Origin: AP-15 sp963703665
Lineage (GTDB): Bacteria > Pseudomonadota > Alphaproteobacteria > ATCC43930 > CGMCC-115725
NCBI GenBank assembly: GCA_963703665.1
Contig: CAVPFB010000006.1
Coordinates: 1-64,000, forward strand
Direction: 5' to 3'
Length of the DNA: 64,000 nt
Under the pieces are notes generated by a model that was not told the DNA's origin, did no database searches, and was given only the letters and a program-made list of their open reading frames with translations. Shown in pieces: positions 10,060 to 18,366 of this stretch (the stretch's first letter is position 1; the number at the start of each line of letters is the position of its first letter). The position numbers were made by a program, and so were the translations under genes.

Positions 10060-11923
10060 ATGGCATCACAGACCAACCTCGAAACTGCCGCGATTGCTAG
10101 CGTCAACGACTTCGTCGTCAAATTCGCCAATGTCAACGGATCGGGCTCGGCCAGCGCCAACGCGCTGTTCGCCAAGTCGATCCTGCGCATGGGAATCCCG
10201 GCGAGCTCGCGCAACATCTTTCCCTCGAATATCCAGGGCCTGCCGACCTGGTTCGAGGTGCGGATCAGCGACAAGGGCCATCTCGGCCGCCGCGGCGGCG
10301 TCGACATGATGGTGGCGATGAACCCGCAGACCTGGGACGAGGACATCGCCGAGATCGAGCCCGGCGGCTACCTGTTCTACGACGCGACCAAGCCGTTGCC
10401 GCGGTCGAAATTCCGTGACGACATCACCGTCATCGGCGCGCCGCTGACCGCGATTTGCGAACCGCGAATACAACGACGCGCGGCAGCGCCAGCTGTTCAA
10501 GAACATCATTTATCTGGGTGCCCTGTCGGCGCTCCTGGACATGGATGTGGCGGCGATCGAAAAACTGATCGGCGAGCAGTTCCGCGGCAAGGACACCCTG
10601 ATCCGGCCCAATCTGCGCGCGCTCAATTTCGGCCGCGACTGGGCATTGGCCGAGCATGACTGCCCGATCGGGCTGCATCTGCAGCGCACCGACAAGGTCG
10701 GCGACCGCATCTTCATCAACGGCAACGATGCGGCCGCACTCGGCTGCGTCTATGGCGGGGCGACCGTTGCCGCGTGGTATCCGATCACGCCCTCGTCCTC
10801 GCTCGCCGAAGCGTTCGCCAACCATTGCCGGCGCTACCGCACCGACCCCGAAACCAAGAAAAAGCGTTACGCGATCATCCAGGCCGAGGACGAACTCGCC
10901 TCGATCGGCGTGGTCGTCGGCGCCGCCTGGAACGGCGCGCGCGCCTTCACCGCGACCTCGGGCCCCGGCATCTCGCTGATGCAAGAATTCATCGGGCTCG
11001 CCTATTTCGCCGAGATTCCGGCGGTGATTTTCGACGTGCAGCGCGGCAGCCCTTCGACCGGCATGCCGACGCGCACGCAGCAGGCCGACATCCTCAGTTG
11101 CGCCCATGCCTCGCACGGCGACACTAAGCACGTTCTGCTGTTCCCCGAAGACCCGCACGAGGCCTTCGCCTTTGCCGCCGAGGCGTTCGACCTCGCCGAT
11201 CGATTGCAGACGCCGGTCTTCGTCATGCTCGACCTCGACATCGGCATGAACGACTGGCTGGTCGAACCGCTCGCCTGGGACGAGAACCGGCGTTTCGACC
11301 GCGGCAAGGTGATGACCGCCGCCGAGCTCGAAGCCGGTGTCGAGTTCGGCCGTTATCTCGATGTCGACGGCGACGGCATCCCGTATCGCACCCTGCCGGG
11401 AACCCATCCGACCCGCGGCGCCTTTTTCACCCGCGGCACCACCAAGGACCGCTATGCGCGCTATTCCGAGGAGGGGCCGGACTACGTCGACAACATGCAG
11501 CGCCTCCTGCACAAGTTCGAGACCGCCAAGCGCTTGGTGCCGGCCCCGATCAAGCACGCCGCGCGCGAGGCGACCCGCTTTGGTGCGATCTATTTCGGCT
11601 CGACCGCACCGGCGATGACCGAGGCGCTCGAAGCGCTCGAGGAGCGCGGCATTCACCTCGACACGCTGCGGGTGCGCGCCTACCCGTTTCACGACGACGT
11701 GCTCGATTTCGTCGCCGCCCACGACCGGGTTTTCCTCGTCGAGCAGAACCGCGACGCCCAATTGCGCAGCCTCTTGATCAACGACGGCGATATCGACCCG
11801 GCCCGGCTGGTGCCGATCCTGCATTACGACGGCACGCCGATCACCGCGCGCTTTATCGTCAAGGCGATCGCCGACATGCTCGACGTCGTGACCCTGGCGC
11901 CGCTGCGCAAAGCGATGCCGTGA
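10060..11923 (+). CDS. korA: 2-oxoacid:acceptor oxidoreductase alpha subunit with fused gamma domain, KorA-like (frame broken once)
   Basis: The first about 190 residues are the gamma domain (VNGSGSASANALFAKSILRM, HLGRRGGVDMMVAM); the rest is the alpha domain (GCVYGGATVAAWYPITPSSS, then ELASIGVVVGAAWNGARAFT and TATSGPGISLMQEFIGLAY). This gamma-alpha fusion is typical of KorA and related ferredoxin/NADP-linked 2-oxoacid oxidoreductases, which decarboxylate a 2-oxoacid to its acyl-CoA. At 10459 one extra base breaks the frame; deleting it gives AICNREYNDARQRQLFKNII. It lies 160 bp after korC and 80 bp before korB, so one operon is likely. 2-oxoglutarate is the inferred substrate; other 2-oxoacids are not excluded. 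Confidence 0.85.
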
Positions 11924-11969
11924 CCATCCACTTCCTTTTTAACAGGACCGCAGGCCTCCGGGTCTGCAT

Positions 11970-11986
11970 GCGGGCAGGACGCCCGC
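11970..11986. repeat. Short hairpin between korA and korB
   Basis: GCGGGC-aggac-GCCCGC forms a perfect six-pair stem within the korA-korB spacer. The surrounding words (caggacgcccgcgctcc) recur in intergenic DNA of many high-GC proteobacteria, so this is probably a dispersed repeat rather than a terminator; there is no T run after it. Confidence 0.45.
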
Positions 11987-12002
11987 GCTCCATGAGGCCA
12001 TC

Positions 12003-13058
12003 ATGACCTATATCGCCAAGCCGCGCCTTCATCACCCCAAATTGCCGACCAATGCGCTCGGCTACACCCATCGCGACTACGAGGGTGCAGTGTCGACCCT
12101 GTGCGCCGGCTGCGGCCATGATTCGATCAGCGCCGCGATCATCCAGGCCTGCTTTGAGCTGAGCTTGCCGCCGCACCGCATTGCCAAGCTCTCCGGCATC
12201 GGCTGCTCGTCGAAAACACCGACCTATTTCCTCGGTAAGTCGCACGGCTTCAACAGCGTGCACGGGCGGATGCCCTCTGTGTTGACCGGCGCCAATCTCG
12301 CCAACCGCGACCTGATTTATCTCGGCATCTCGGGCGACGGCGATTCGGCCTCGATCGGGCTCGGCCAGTTCGCCCACTGCATCCGCCGCGCCGTCAACAT
12401 GGTCTATGTCGTCGAGAACAACGGCGTCTATGGGCTGACCAAGGGCCAATTCTCGGCCACCGCCGACAAAGGCTCGAAGGCGCGACGGGGTGCGGTCAAC
12501 ACCGATTCGCCGATCGATCTGGTGGCGCTGGCATTGCAGCTCGGCGCGTCCTTTGTCGGCCGCAGCTTTTCCGGCGACAAGGCGCAGCTGGTGCCGCTGA
12601 TCAAGGCGGCGATCGAGCATCGCGGCTCGGCCTTCATCGACGTGGTCTCGCCCTGCGTCGCCTTCAACAACAACCCCGAATCGACCAAGAGCTTCGACTA
12701 TGTCCGCGCTCACAACGAGGCGGTCAACCGCTGGGACGTGATCCTCGAGCGCGACGAGATCACCGCCGATTACGCGCCGGGCACGGTCGAGACCGTGGTC
12801 CAGCACGACGGCTCGATCCTGCGCTTGCGCAAGCTCGCGGCCGATTACGATCCCTGCGACCGGATCTCGGCGTTGAGCTACCTGCAGCAGCGCCACGCCG
12901 CCGGCGAGGTCGTGACCGGCCTGTTGTTTGTGGAGCCCGATTCGGGCGATATGCACGAGTTCCTCGACACCGCCGAAGCGCCGTTGAACGCGCTCGGCGA
13001 AGCCGAGCTGTGCCCCGGCCCCGCCGCGCTCGCCCAGTTCAACGCCGCCCACCGCTAG
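12003..13058 (+). CDS. korB: 2-oxoacid:acceptor oxidoreductase beta subunit, KorB-like (TPP-binding)
   Basis: An intact 351-residue TPP-binding subunit. It has LCAGCGHDSISAAIIQAC near the start, SGIGCSSKTPTYF, the TPP/Mg motif GISGDGDSASIGLGQFAHC ending in VVENNGVYGLTKGQ, and SPCVAFNNNPESTKSFDYV, all as in beta subunits of pyruvate and 2-oxoglutarate:ferredoxin oxidoreductases. The NNxVYGLTKGQ form and the partners upstream point to the KorAB group. It pairs with the alpha/gamma fusion to form the catalytic core. A palindrome follows directly after the stop. Confidence 0.9.
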   Translation: MTYIAKPRLHHPKLPTNALGYTHRDYEGAVSTLCAGCGHDSISAAIIQACFELSLPPHRIAKLSGIGCSSKTPTYFLGKSHGFNSVHGRMPSVLTGANLANRDLIYLGISGDGDSASIGLGQFAHCIRRAVNMVYVVENNGVYGLTKGQFSATADKGSKARRGAVNTDSPIDLVALALQLGASFVGRSFSGDKAQLVPLIKAAIEHRGSAFIDVVSPCVAFNNNPESTKSFDYVRAHNEAVNRWDVILERDEITADYAPGTVETVVQHDGSILRLRKLAADYDPCDRISALSYLQQRHAAGEVVTGLLFVEPDSGDMHEFLDTAEAPLNALGEAELCPGPAALAQFNAAHR

Positions 13059-13065
13059 CCGGCGG

Positions 13066-13105
13066 TCCACCGGCCGGATCAAGGCCGGTCCGGCCGGTCG
13101 GTGGA
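13066..13105. repeat. Palindromic element after korB
   Basis: TCCACCGGCCGG at the left and CCGGCCGGTCGGTGGA at the right pair into a strong hairpin eight bases after the korB stop. It shares the core GGCCGGATCAAG with the repeat at 40145-40236, so it looks like a member of a dispersed repeat family that may also act as a transcript 3' end. No T run follows. Confidence 0.5.
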
Positions 13106-13233
13106 TCACGACCCCGCTCTATCCACGGCTGATATCAGCGCTCCAAACCAGCGCATTCGATGAAATGTGCGCCGGCTTCGGCCGACGCCTGTTTTCTCCC
13201 TCAGAGGGGCTCCGGCGTGCGCGACGCACGCTG

Positions 13234-13279
13234 ACCGGCCTTCTTCATACCGGCCGGAAATGACAAGGGCCGGTCTTTT
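13234..13279 (+). promoter_or_regulatory. Attenuator-like leader with three competing GGCCGG segments
   Basis: In the leader of the Gly-rich secreted protein gene, ACCGGCC (13234-13240) can pair with GGCCGG inside the second segment (13252-13257), while the second segment's ACCGGCC (13249-13255) can instead pair with GGCCGGT (13268-13274), which is directly followed by CTTTT. The two foldings exclude each other, and the second resembles an intrinsic terminator. The ribosome site CAGGAG and start codon follow about 30 bases later. Regulation by alternative folding is inference from the sequence only. Confidence 0.35.
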
Positions 13280-13306
13280 CCGATCCTCTGACCAGGAGAA
13301 TACCGA

Positions 13307-13867
13307 ATGGGCAACAAATTTCGCCTGGCGTTTTTGACCACGGCGTTTTTGGCCGGAACTTCGCTGCTTGCCTTTGCGCAAACCGGCACCGGCACCGGAA
13401 TGGGTGCCAATGGCACGACGCCCGGAACCGGCGTCGGCTCGGGTTACGGCGCCACCACGACGCCCGGCGCTCCCGGCTACGGCGCCAGCAGCACGCTTCC
13501 GGGTGGCGCCGCAGCCACGATGCCCGGAACCGCCGGTACGACCGGGTATGGCAGCAGCAATTCAGCCAATCCCGGCTACAGCAGCAATACCGCGGCTCCG
13601 AACGGCACCACCGGCACCAGCACCATGCCCGGCACCGGCACGGGCGCGGGCATGACCGGAACTCCGGGGTACGGCAGCAGCGCGTCCGGCACCGCGATGC
13701 CCGAGACCGGCAGTGGCACGGGCGGCGCCACCGGGTACGGCAGCAACACCGGCAGCGGCGGCATGTCGGGCACAGCGCCCGGCGCAGCAACCGGGCTCGG
13801 AGGGAATGCAACCGGCAACGGCCCATCCGGCAGCGGCGGCGCCGGCGCGGTCGGCGGCGGCAGATGA
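13307..13867 (+). CDS. Secreted Gly/Thr/Ser-rich GYG-repeat protein
   Basis: A 186-residue low-complexity exported protein. A signal peptide (MGNKFRLAFLTTAFLAGTSL ... AFA) is followed by a mature chain built almost only of Gly, Thr, Ser, Ala, Pro and Asn, punctuated by tyrosines in GYG or GYS units (GYGATTT, PGYGASS, TGYGSSN, PGYSSNT, PGYGSSA, TGYGSNT) spaced about 15-30 residues apart. No Cys, no catalytic motif. Such chains are disordered; surface or matrix localisation is possible but unproved. It follows CAGGAG at good spacing and stands alone. The upstream leader has competing hairpins. Confidence 0.75.
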   Translation: MGNKFRLAFLTTAFLAGTSLLAFAQTGTGTGMGANGTTPGTGVGSGYGATTTPGAPGYGASSTLPGGAAATMPGTAGTTGYGSSNSANPGYSSNTAAPNGTTGTSTMPGTGTGAGMTGTPGYGSSASGTAMPETGSGTGGATGYGSNTGSGGMSGTAPGAATGLGGNATGNGPSGSGGAGAVGGGR

Positions 13868-13965
13868 GGTGTTTCTAGGCTTCAGCCCCGTAAGCGCCGG
13901 GCATCCGGCCTGATCGGGAGCCGGGGAGCGGGCCGGTTCGCCTCCGGCAGCCACCCACTCGCCGG

Positions 13966-16140
13966 CTACTCTGCAGCGACCGGACGGGTCAGCGCGAGCG
14001 CCTGCTGGGCCACCGCCGCGGTCGACGGTTCGCCGTCCCCGGCGAGCTGCACGGTCGGATAGGCGAACTTGATCCCATTGGCGTCAAAAGCTTTTTTGAT
14101 CCTGGCCAGCGCCTGTCGCCGGATCACGAAATTCTCGCCGGGCAGCGTCATCATTTTCATCCGGATCTGGACCGCATAATCGCCAAACGCATCGACCCCC
14201 TGCATCTTGAGCGGCTCGAGGATCAGCGGCTTGAATTCGGGCTCCTCGGCCAGCTCCAGCCCAATCTGCTTGATCAGCTTTCTGGCCTTGTCGATATCGC
14301 TGTCATAGGTGATGCCGACCGTGAGCTTGTCGATCACCCAGTCGCGACTCTGGTTCTGAACGGCGCCCAGCAGCGCGAACGGCACGGTGTAGAGCGCGCC
14401 GCGCTGATGGCGCAGCCTGACCGAGCGAAAGCTGAACAATTCGACGGTGCCTTTGTAGTTGCCGCTCTGGATGTACTCGCCGACTCGGAAGGCGTCGTCG
14501 AGCAGGTAGAACATGCCGGCGATCACATCGCGGACCAAAGATTGCGCGCCAAAGCCGATCGCGACGCCGAGGACGCCGAGACCGGCAATCAGCGGGCCGA
14601 TCTCGACGCCCATCGCCGCCAGCGACATCAGGACCGCGACGACGATGACGACGACGAACAGCACATTGCGGAAAATCGGCAAAAGCGTCCGGAGCCGAGC
14701 CCGCCGCCGCGCTTCATCGGTGTTGGGGAGGCCGGGATCGGCCGCGCCGTCGAGCTTGCGATCGATCGCCGCTCTCATCGCCTGCCACAAGACGTCGGCG
14801 ACCAAGAGGATGATGACCGCGCTCAACACGCCGTGGACGATGCGGCTGAGCGCGGTGTCCTGGCCCATCATCATGCTGTCGACCGGCATGCCCCAGCCCC
14901 AGGACAGCAGCGCAGCCGCACCGATGATCAAGAATGCCCGGATGCCGCGCTCGAGGCAGACCGTGATCACGGTGGGCGGACCCTCAGTCGTCTCGCGCGA
15001 GCCCGGGGGTCGCAGCAGATGCTCGACCGCACGCCGGGTCACCCTGATCGCGAGCGGCAGAGTGATGACGACCAGAACAAGCCAGAAGCCCGGCATGGCG
15101 CGCAGCACCCAGAGCACCCACAACAGCACGATGCCGACCGACAGCAACGCATCTCCCGCGCCACGACCAAGGTGATGCTTCAGGTGAGACGGGGGTTCGG
15201 CCAAGCCGATCGGTGCGGCTGGACGGCGCCAGACCGTCTCCAGCGCAATGGCGAGGAGACCCAGTCCGAGTATGTAGGCGAGCAGCTGGCGGCCCGCCAA
15301 CGAGACCCCGAGAGTTGCAAGAAAACCGATCTCCACCCAGCCAAAGGCAAACCAGCCGACAAACGCAACGAGCCGCCGGTGCCAGAACCGCGCCGCCGCC
15401 CGATCCGCGGGACAGATGCGGAAACGTTCGTGATCGGGAGCCAATAAAAGATGGCCGACGATGATCGCGACGCGGATCACGAGAAAGATGATCAGATAGC
15501 TGAAGAGCAGCTCGCGAGTGAGCGGCGGCCAGTCGAACGCGAGGAAAGCGCCGATGCTGCCCAGCGCGAATGCCGCCACCAGGCCGAGGGCAAAGGCGAA
15601 CCGGACCGCAACCACACGCAGGCGGTCGTTGACCGTGGCCAGGGGAAGCCCGTCGAGACGGCCACGGACCCTCGCCGTTGCCTTGCGGAACAGCAATTCG
15701 ACGCCGAAGCCGAGGGCCACGAAAACGATTAATAGGAACAACACCTTGATCCGCCCACCGTGGCCGAGCTCCGCGGTGACGAGCCCGGCCGCGCGCTTGA
15801 ACTGGTTGGGCAGGTCGGGGAGCACGACGGCCAGCGCAACGATATGCTCGCGGATCTCACCGACACGGGAGGAGAAATAGTCCGAGGCCGAGACCTTCGA
15901 GGCGCGATGCGTCTGCGGCGCAGCCTCTTTGGGCAGACCCTGCTTCTCCAGCCATTTCTGGGTCGTTGGATCGGCAAGCAGGTTCAGCAGCGCGCGAACC
16001 TGGGCCGGCGGGTCCTGCGTGGCCGAAGTCGAGGCCTGGCTGGACCCATTTTTTGACGCAGCAAGCGCGCCGGTCAAGGCCGCGGCGGTAATCAGAACCG
16101 CCGCGAGGCCAATTCGGACAGCTCGTATCGCAGTCCCGAT
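13966..16140 (-). CDS. Mechanosensitive ion channel, MscS family (large, with exported N-terminal domain)
   Basis: About 724 residues: a signal-like segment (GTAIRAVRIGLAAVLITAAA), an extracytoplasmic stretch, about ten hydrophobic segments, then the MscS pore helix and beta domain (VEIGPLIAGLGVLGVAIGFG, then AQSLVRDVIAGMFYLLDDAF and RVGEYIQSGNYKGTVELFSF) and the C-terminal alpha/beta cage. It should release solutes on hypo-osmotic shock. The frame is open to an ATG at 16284, but that overlaps the upstream gene by 130 bp. AGAGGGAG sits seven bases before an ATC at 16140, right where the signal peptide begins, so I set the start there (rare codon or a misread ATG). Confidence 0.8.
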   Translation of the reverse strand: MGTAIRAVRIGLAAVLITAAALTGALAASKNGSSQASTSATQDPPAQVRALLNLLADPTTQKWLEKQGLPKEAAPQTHRASKVSASDYFSSRVGEIREHIVALAVVLPDLPNQFKRAAGLVTAELGHGGRIKVLFLLIVFVALGFGVELLFRKATARVRGRLDGLPLATVNDRLRVVAVRFAFALGLVAAFALGSIGAFLAFDWPPLTRELLFSYLIIFLVIRVAIIVGHLLLAPDHERFRICPADRAAARFWHRRLVAFVGWFAFGWVEIGFLATLGVSLAGRQLLAYILGLGLLAIALETVWRRPAAPIGLAEPPSHLKHHLGRGAGDALLSVGIVLLWVLWVLRAMPGFWLVLVVITLPLAIRVTRRAVEHLLRPPGSRETTEGPPTVITVCLERGIRAFLIIGAAALLSWGWGMPVDSMMMGQDTALSRIVHGVLSAVIILLVADVLWQAMRAAIDRKLDGAADPGLPNTDEARRRARLRTLLPIFRNVLFVVVIVVAVLMSLAAMGVEIGPLIAGLGVLGVAIGFGAQSLVRDVIAGMFYLLDDAFRVGEYIQSGNYKGTVELFSFRSVRLRHQRGALYTVPFALLGAVQNQSRDWVIDKLTVGITYDSDIDKARKLIKQIGLELAEEPEFKPLILEPLKMQGVDAFGDYAVQIRMKMMTLPGENFVIRRQALARIKKAFDANGIKFAYPTVQLAGDGEPSTAAVAQQALALTRPVAAE

Positions 16141-16153
16141 GGCGGGTCTCCCT

Positions 16154-16435
16154 CTAATCGGCCGGGGCGCCGCGCGCCACTTTGCGGCCGACGATCCAGT
16201 CTTTGTAGGTGTTGCCCGGCATCGGCCCCTTGGAATGCGCATCGAGGGCCTCCTGGTCGCGCCACTTCTCGACCAAAAAGACATGCTTGTCGTCGTCTTT
16301 CGGCAGCATCAGGTCGAATTGCAGGCAGCCGTCGTCTCGGCGGGAGCGCTGCGCATGCCCGCGCATCAGATCGAGGAACTGATTGCGGTGCTCGGGCTTC
16401 ACCTCGAAATCGACGACGATCATGACCTGGCTCAT
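16154..16435 (-). CDS. Antibiotic biosynthesis monooxygenase (ABM) domain protein, quinol monooxygenase-like
   Basis: A 93-residue ferredoxin-fold protein of the ABM/YgiN type: MSQVMIVVDFEVKPEHRNQF at the N terminus, DDGCLQFDLMLPKDDDKHVF in the middle and a VEKWRDQEALDAHSKGPM helix. These small dimeric enzymes oxidise quinols or similar compounds without a cofactor, but many members have no known substrate. The start is the ATG after AAAGGGA. Its stop is 13 bp before the likely start of the MscS gene, so the two probably share a transcript. Confidence 0.8.
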   Translation of the reverse strand: MSQVMIVVDFEVKPEHRNQFLDLMRGHAQRSRRDDGCLQFDLMLPKDDDKHVFLVEKWRDQEALDAHSKGPMPGNTYKDWIVGRKVARGAPAD

Positions 16436-16524
16436 CGGCGTTCCCTTTCTGCGTGGTTTAGGGGCATCATTGGTCATTGCACGGCGCCGACGCAAGCGCC
16501 GGGAATTGCCATGGGAGATCCGAG

Positions 16525-17958
16525 ATGGCCAACGACGCCTTGCGCACGATTCTGCCGATCGCCGGCTGGCCCGAGGAGCGGGCCCACGCGGTCGAGATCA
16601 CCGGCGGCGCCGACCCGGTCTTGCCGACCCCGTTCCGCATCGGTGCGGCCGGTGCCGCGGCGCTGGCGGCGACCGGGCTCGCCGCCGCCGATCTGTGGGA
16701 ATTGCGCAGCGGCCGCCGCCAAGAGGTTTCGGTCGACCTGCGCCAGGCGGTCGCCTCGCTGCGCAGCGGGCATTATATGCAGATCAACGGTTCTGCGATT
16801 TCGACCGAGCGCAACCCGGTGATGGGCGTCTATCCGGCAAAGAACGGCCGCTGGAGCTACATCCACGCCAATTTCCCGAACCACCGCGCCGCCGCGATGA
16901 GCGTGCTCGGCGTGCCCGAAGAGCGCGAGGCGGTGCGGCAGGCGGTGGCGAAGTGGGACGCGCTCGAGCTCGAAGAGGCGATCCTCGCCGCCAAGGGTGC
17001 GGGCGGCATGGTGCGCAGCATGGAAGAATGGTCGAAGCATCCGCAGGCCGCGGCGATCGCCTCGCTGCCATTGATGGAGATCGTCAAGATCGGCGACAGC
17101 GCGCCCGAACCGTTGCCCGAGGGCGAGCGCCCATTGTCGGGCATTCGCGTCCTCGACCTGACCCGGGTCCTGGCCGGGCCGACCTCGGCGCGCACCTTGG
17201 CCGAGCACGGCGCCGAGGTGATGAAGATCACCGCCCCGCACCTGCCGAATATCGGCTACCAGGAATACGACACCGGCCACGGCAAATTGCAGGCCCATCT
17301 CGATCTGCGCCAGAAGCAGGATCTCGAAACTCTGCGCGGGCTGGTCCGCGACGCCGACGTCTTCACCCAGGGCTATCGTCCGGGCACGCTCGGCAATCGC
17401 GGCCTGTCGCCCGAGGAATTGTCGCGGCTGCGGCCGGGCCTCGTCTATGTGTCGATGTGCGCGTTCAGCCATGTCGGCCCTTGGGCTTCGCGCCGCGGCT
17501 TCGACACCGTGGTGCAGACCGTGAGCGGAATCACGACGCGGCAGGGCGAGCTGTTCCCCGGCGCCAATCCCGGCCCGCAATTCTACCCGGTTTCCGCTAT
17601 CGATTACTTAACGGGCTACTTTATGGCGTTCGGCGCGATGGTGGCATTGGCGCGGCGCGCGCGCGAGGGCGGCAGCTGGCTGGTGCGAATCTCCTTGGCG
17701 CAGACCGGCCGCTGGCTGGTCGATCGCGGCCAAGTGCCGGAGGCGGCGCTCAAGGACGTCGACAAGGAGCTCTATCCGGCCGAGATCGCACGCTGGTCGA
17801 TCGAGAGCGACACGCCGGTCGGCCGGCTGCGCCACCTGGGGCCCACCGTGCGGCTCTCGGAGACGCCGCCCTATTGGGCGCGGCCCTCGGCCCCGCTCGG
17901 CTATCACCAGCCGGTCTGGCCACCGGCGCCGCCTGAGGGCCGTAGAGCCATCCCTTGA
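16525..17958 (+). CDS. CaiB/BaiF family CoA-transferase
   Basis: A 477-residue class III CoA-transferase. The core motifs are in the second half: LSGIRVLDLTRVLAGPTSAR, then LAEHGAEVMKITAPHLPN, YRPGTLGNRGLSPEELSRLR and FDTVVQTVSGITTRQGE. The first about 210 residues are the less conserved half-domain also seen in longer members of the family. Such enzymes move CoA between carboxylic acids; the donor and acceptor here are unknown and no acyl-CoA dehydrogenase or hydratase is adjacent. The start is the ATG after GGGAGATCCGAG. It is divergent from the ABM-MscS pair. Confidence 0.85.
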   Translation: MANDALRTILPIAGWPEERAHAVEITGGADPVLPTPFRIGAAGAAALAATGLAAADLWELRSGRRQEVSVDLRQAVASLRSGHYMQINGSAISTERNPVMGVYPAKNGRWSYIHANFPNHRAAAMSVLGVPEEREAVRQAVAKWDALELEEAILAAKGAGGMVRSMEEWSKHPQAAAIASLPLMEIVKIGDSAPEPLPEGERPLSGIRVLDLTRVLAGPTSARTLAEHGAEVMKITAPHLPNIGYQEYDTGHGKLQAHLDLRQKQDLETLRGLVRDADVFTQGYRPGTLGNRGLSPEELSRLRPGLVYVSMCAFSHVGPWASRRGFDTVVQTVSGITTRQGELFPGANPGPQFYPVSAIDYLTGYFMAFGAMVALARRAREGGSWLVRISLAQTGRWLVDRGQVPEAALKDVDKELYPAEIARWSIESDTPVGRLRHLGPTVRLSETPPYWARPSAPLGYHQPVWPPAPPEGRRAIP

Positions 17959-18366
17959 CCCCGCCGATAACGACCGGCGACGCTTGGTTCAGGGGAGCGT
18001 CGCCCGGCGGCAAGCCAAAGCGCCACGCCGCGGCTATTGAGCCATGCTCAGGGCGAGCGGCAATGCTCGAACGTAGACGGCGTTGCTCCATATCGGAGCG
18101 ACGGCAAGCGCGGTCGCGAGCACCGTGGTCGCGATGAAGGTGGCAACCCAGGCGCTGATCAGCGCTGAAAGGGCCTGGTCGAGCATTTTCGGGCACCCGA
18201 TTGCTTTCGGCCTCAAGGAGCGTGGCCGAGATCACTTCCTCGACGCCCATCCTGCTTCGCTCTGATCCGGCCGAGTGTGAGGGGGCTCACAAACCGAGAA
18301 AAGCGGCGCGCCGCGTCGGTTTGCCGCGTGAGAGCCGGTGCCGGACGACGCACGTGAACGGCGCTC
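17959..18366. other. 408-bp intergenic region with one doubtful small ORF
   Basis: No recognisable gene. It contains the possible small membrane protein listed at 18034-18186 on the minus strand. It separates the convergent CoA-transferase and amidase genes, so both transcripts should end here; no stem followed by a T run was found. Confidence 0.4.
18034..18186 (-). CDS. Possible small membrane protein
   Basis: A 50-residue frame starting MLDQALSALISAWVATFIAT with a hydrophobic run of about 25 residues at positions 6-30 that could span the membrane once. There is no good ribosome site (only GGGTG further upstream) and I know no homologue. It may be chance coding in GC-rich spacer DNA. Confidence 0.2.
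   Translation of the reverse strand: MLDQALSALISAWVATFIATTVLATALAVAPIWSNAVYVRALPLALSMAQ

Noticed and set aside
10440..10480. Programmed ribosomal frameshift in korA and other broken genes
   Set aside because: No slippery heptamer or following pseudoknot pattern is common to the sites, the shifts go both ways, and some genes have five; sequence error fits better.
10430..11824. 464-residue minus-strand frame opposite korA
   Set aside because: Lies entirely across the conserved alpha domain; composition is that of a reverse-frame artefact.
13381..13860. Repetitive DNA in the Gly-rich gene considered as a CRISPR or tandem array
   Set aside because: Units vary in length and sequence and keep the reading frame; they encode GYG peptides, not equal repeats with spacers. 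No CRISPR array or cas gene was seen in the window.
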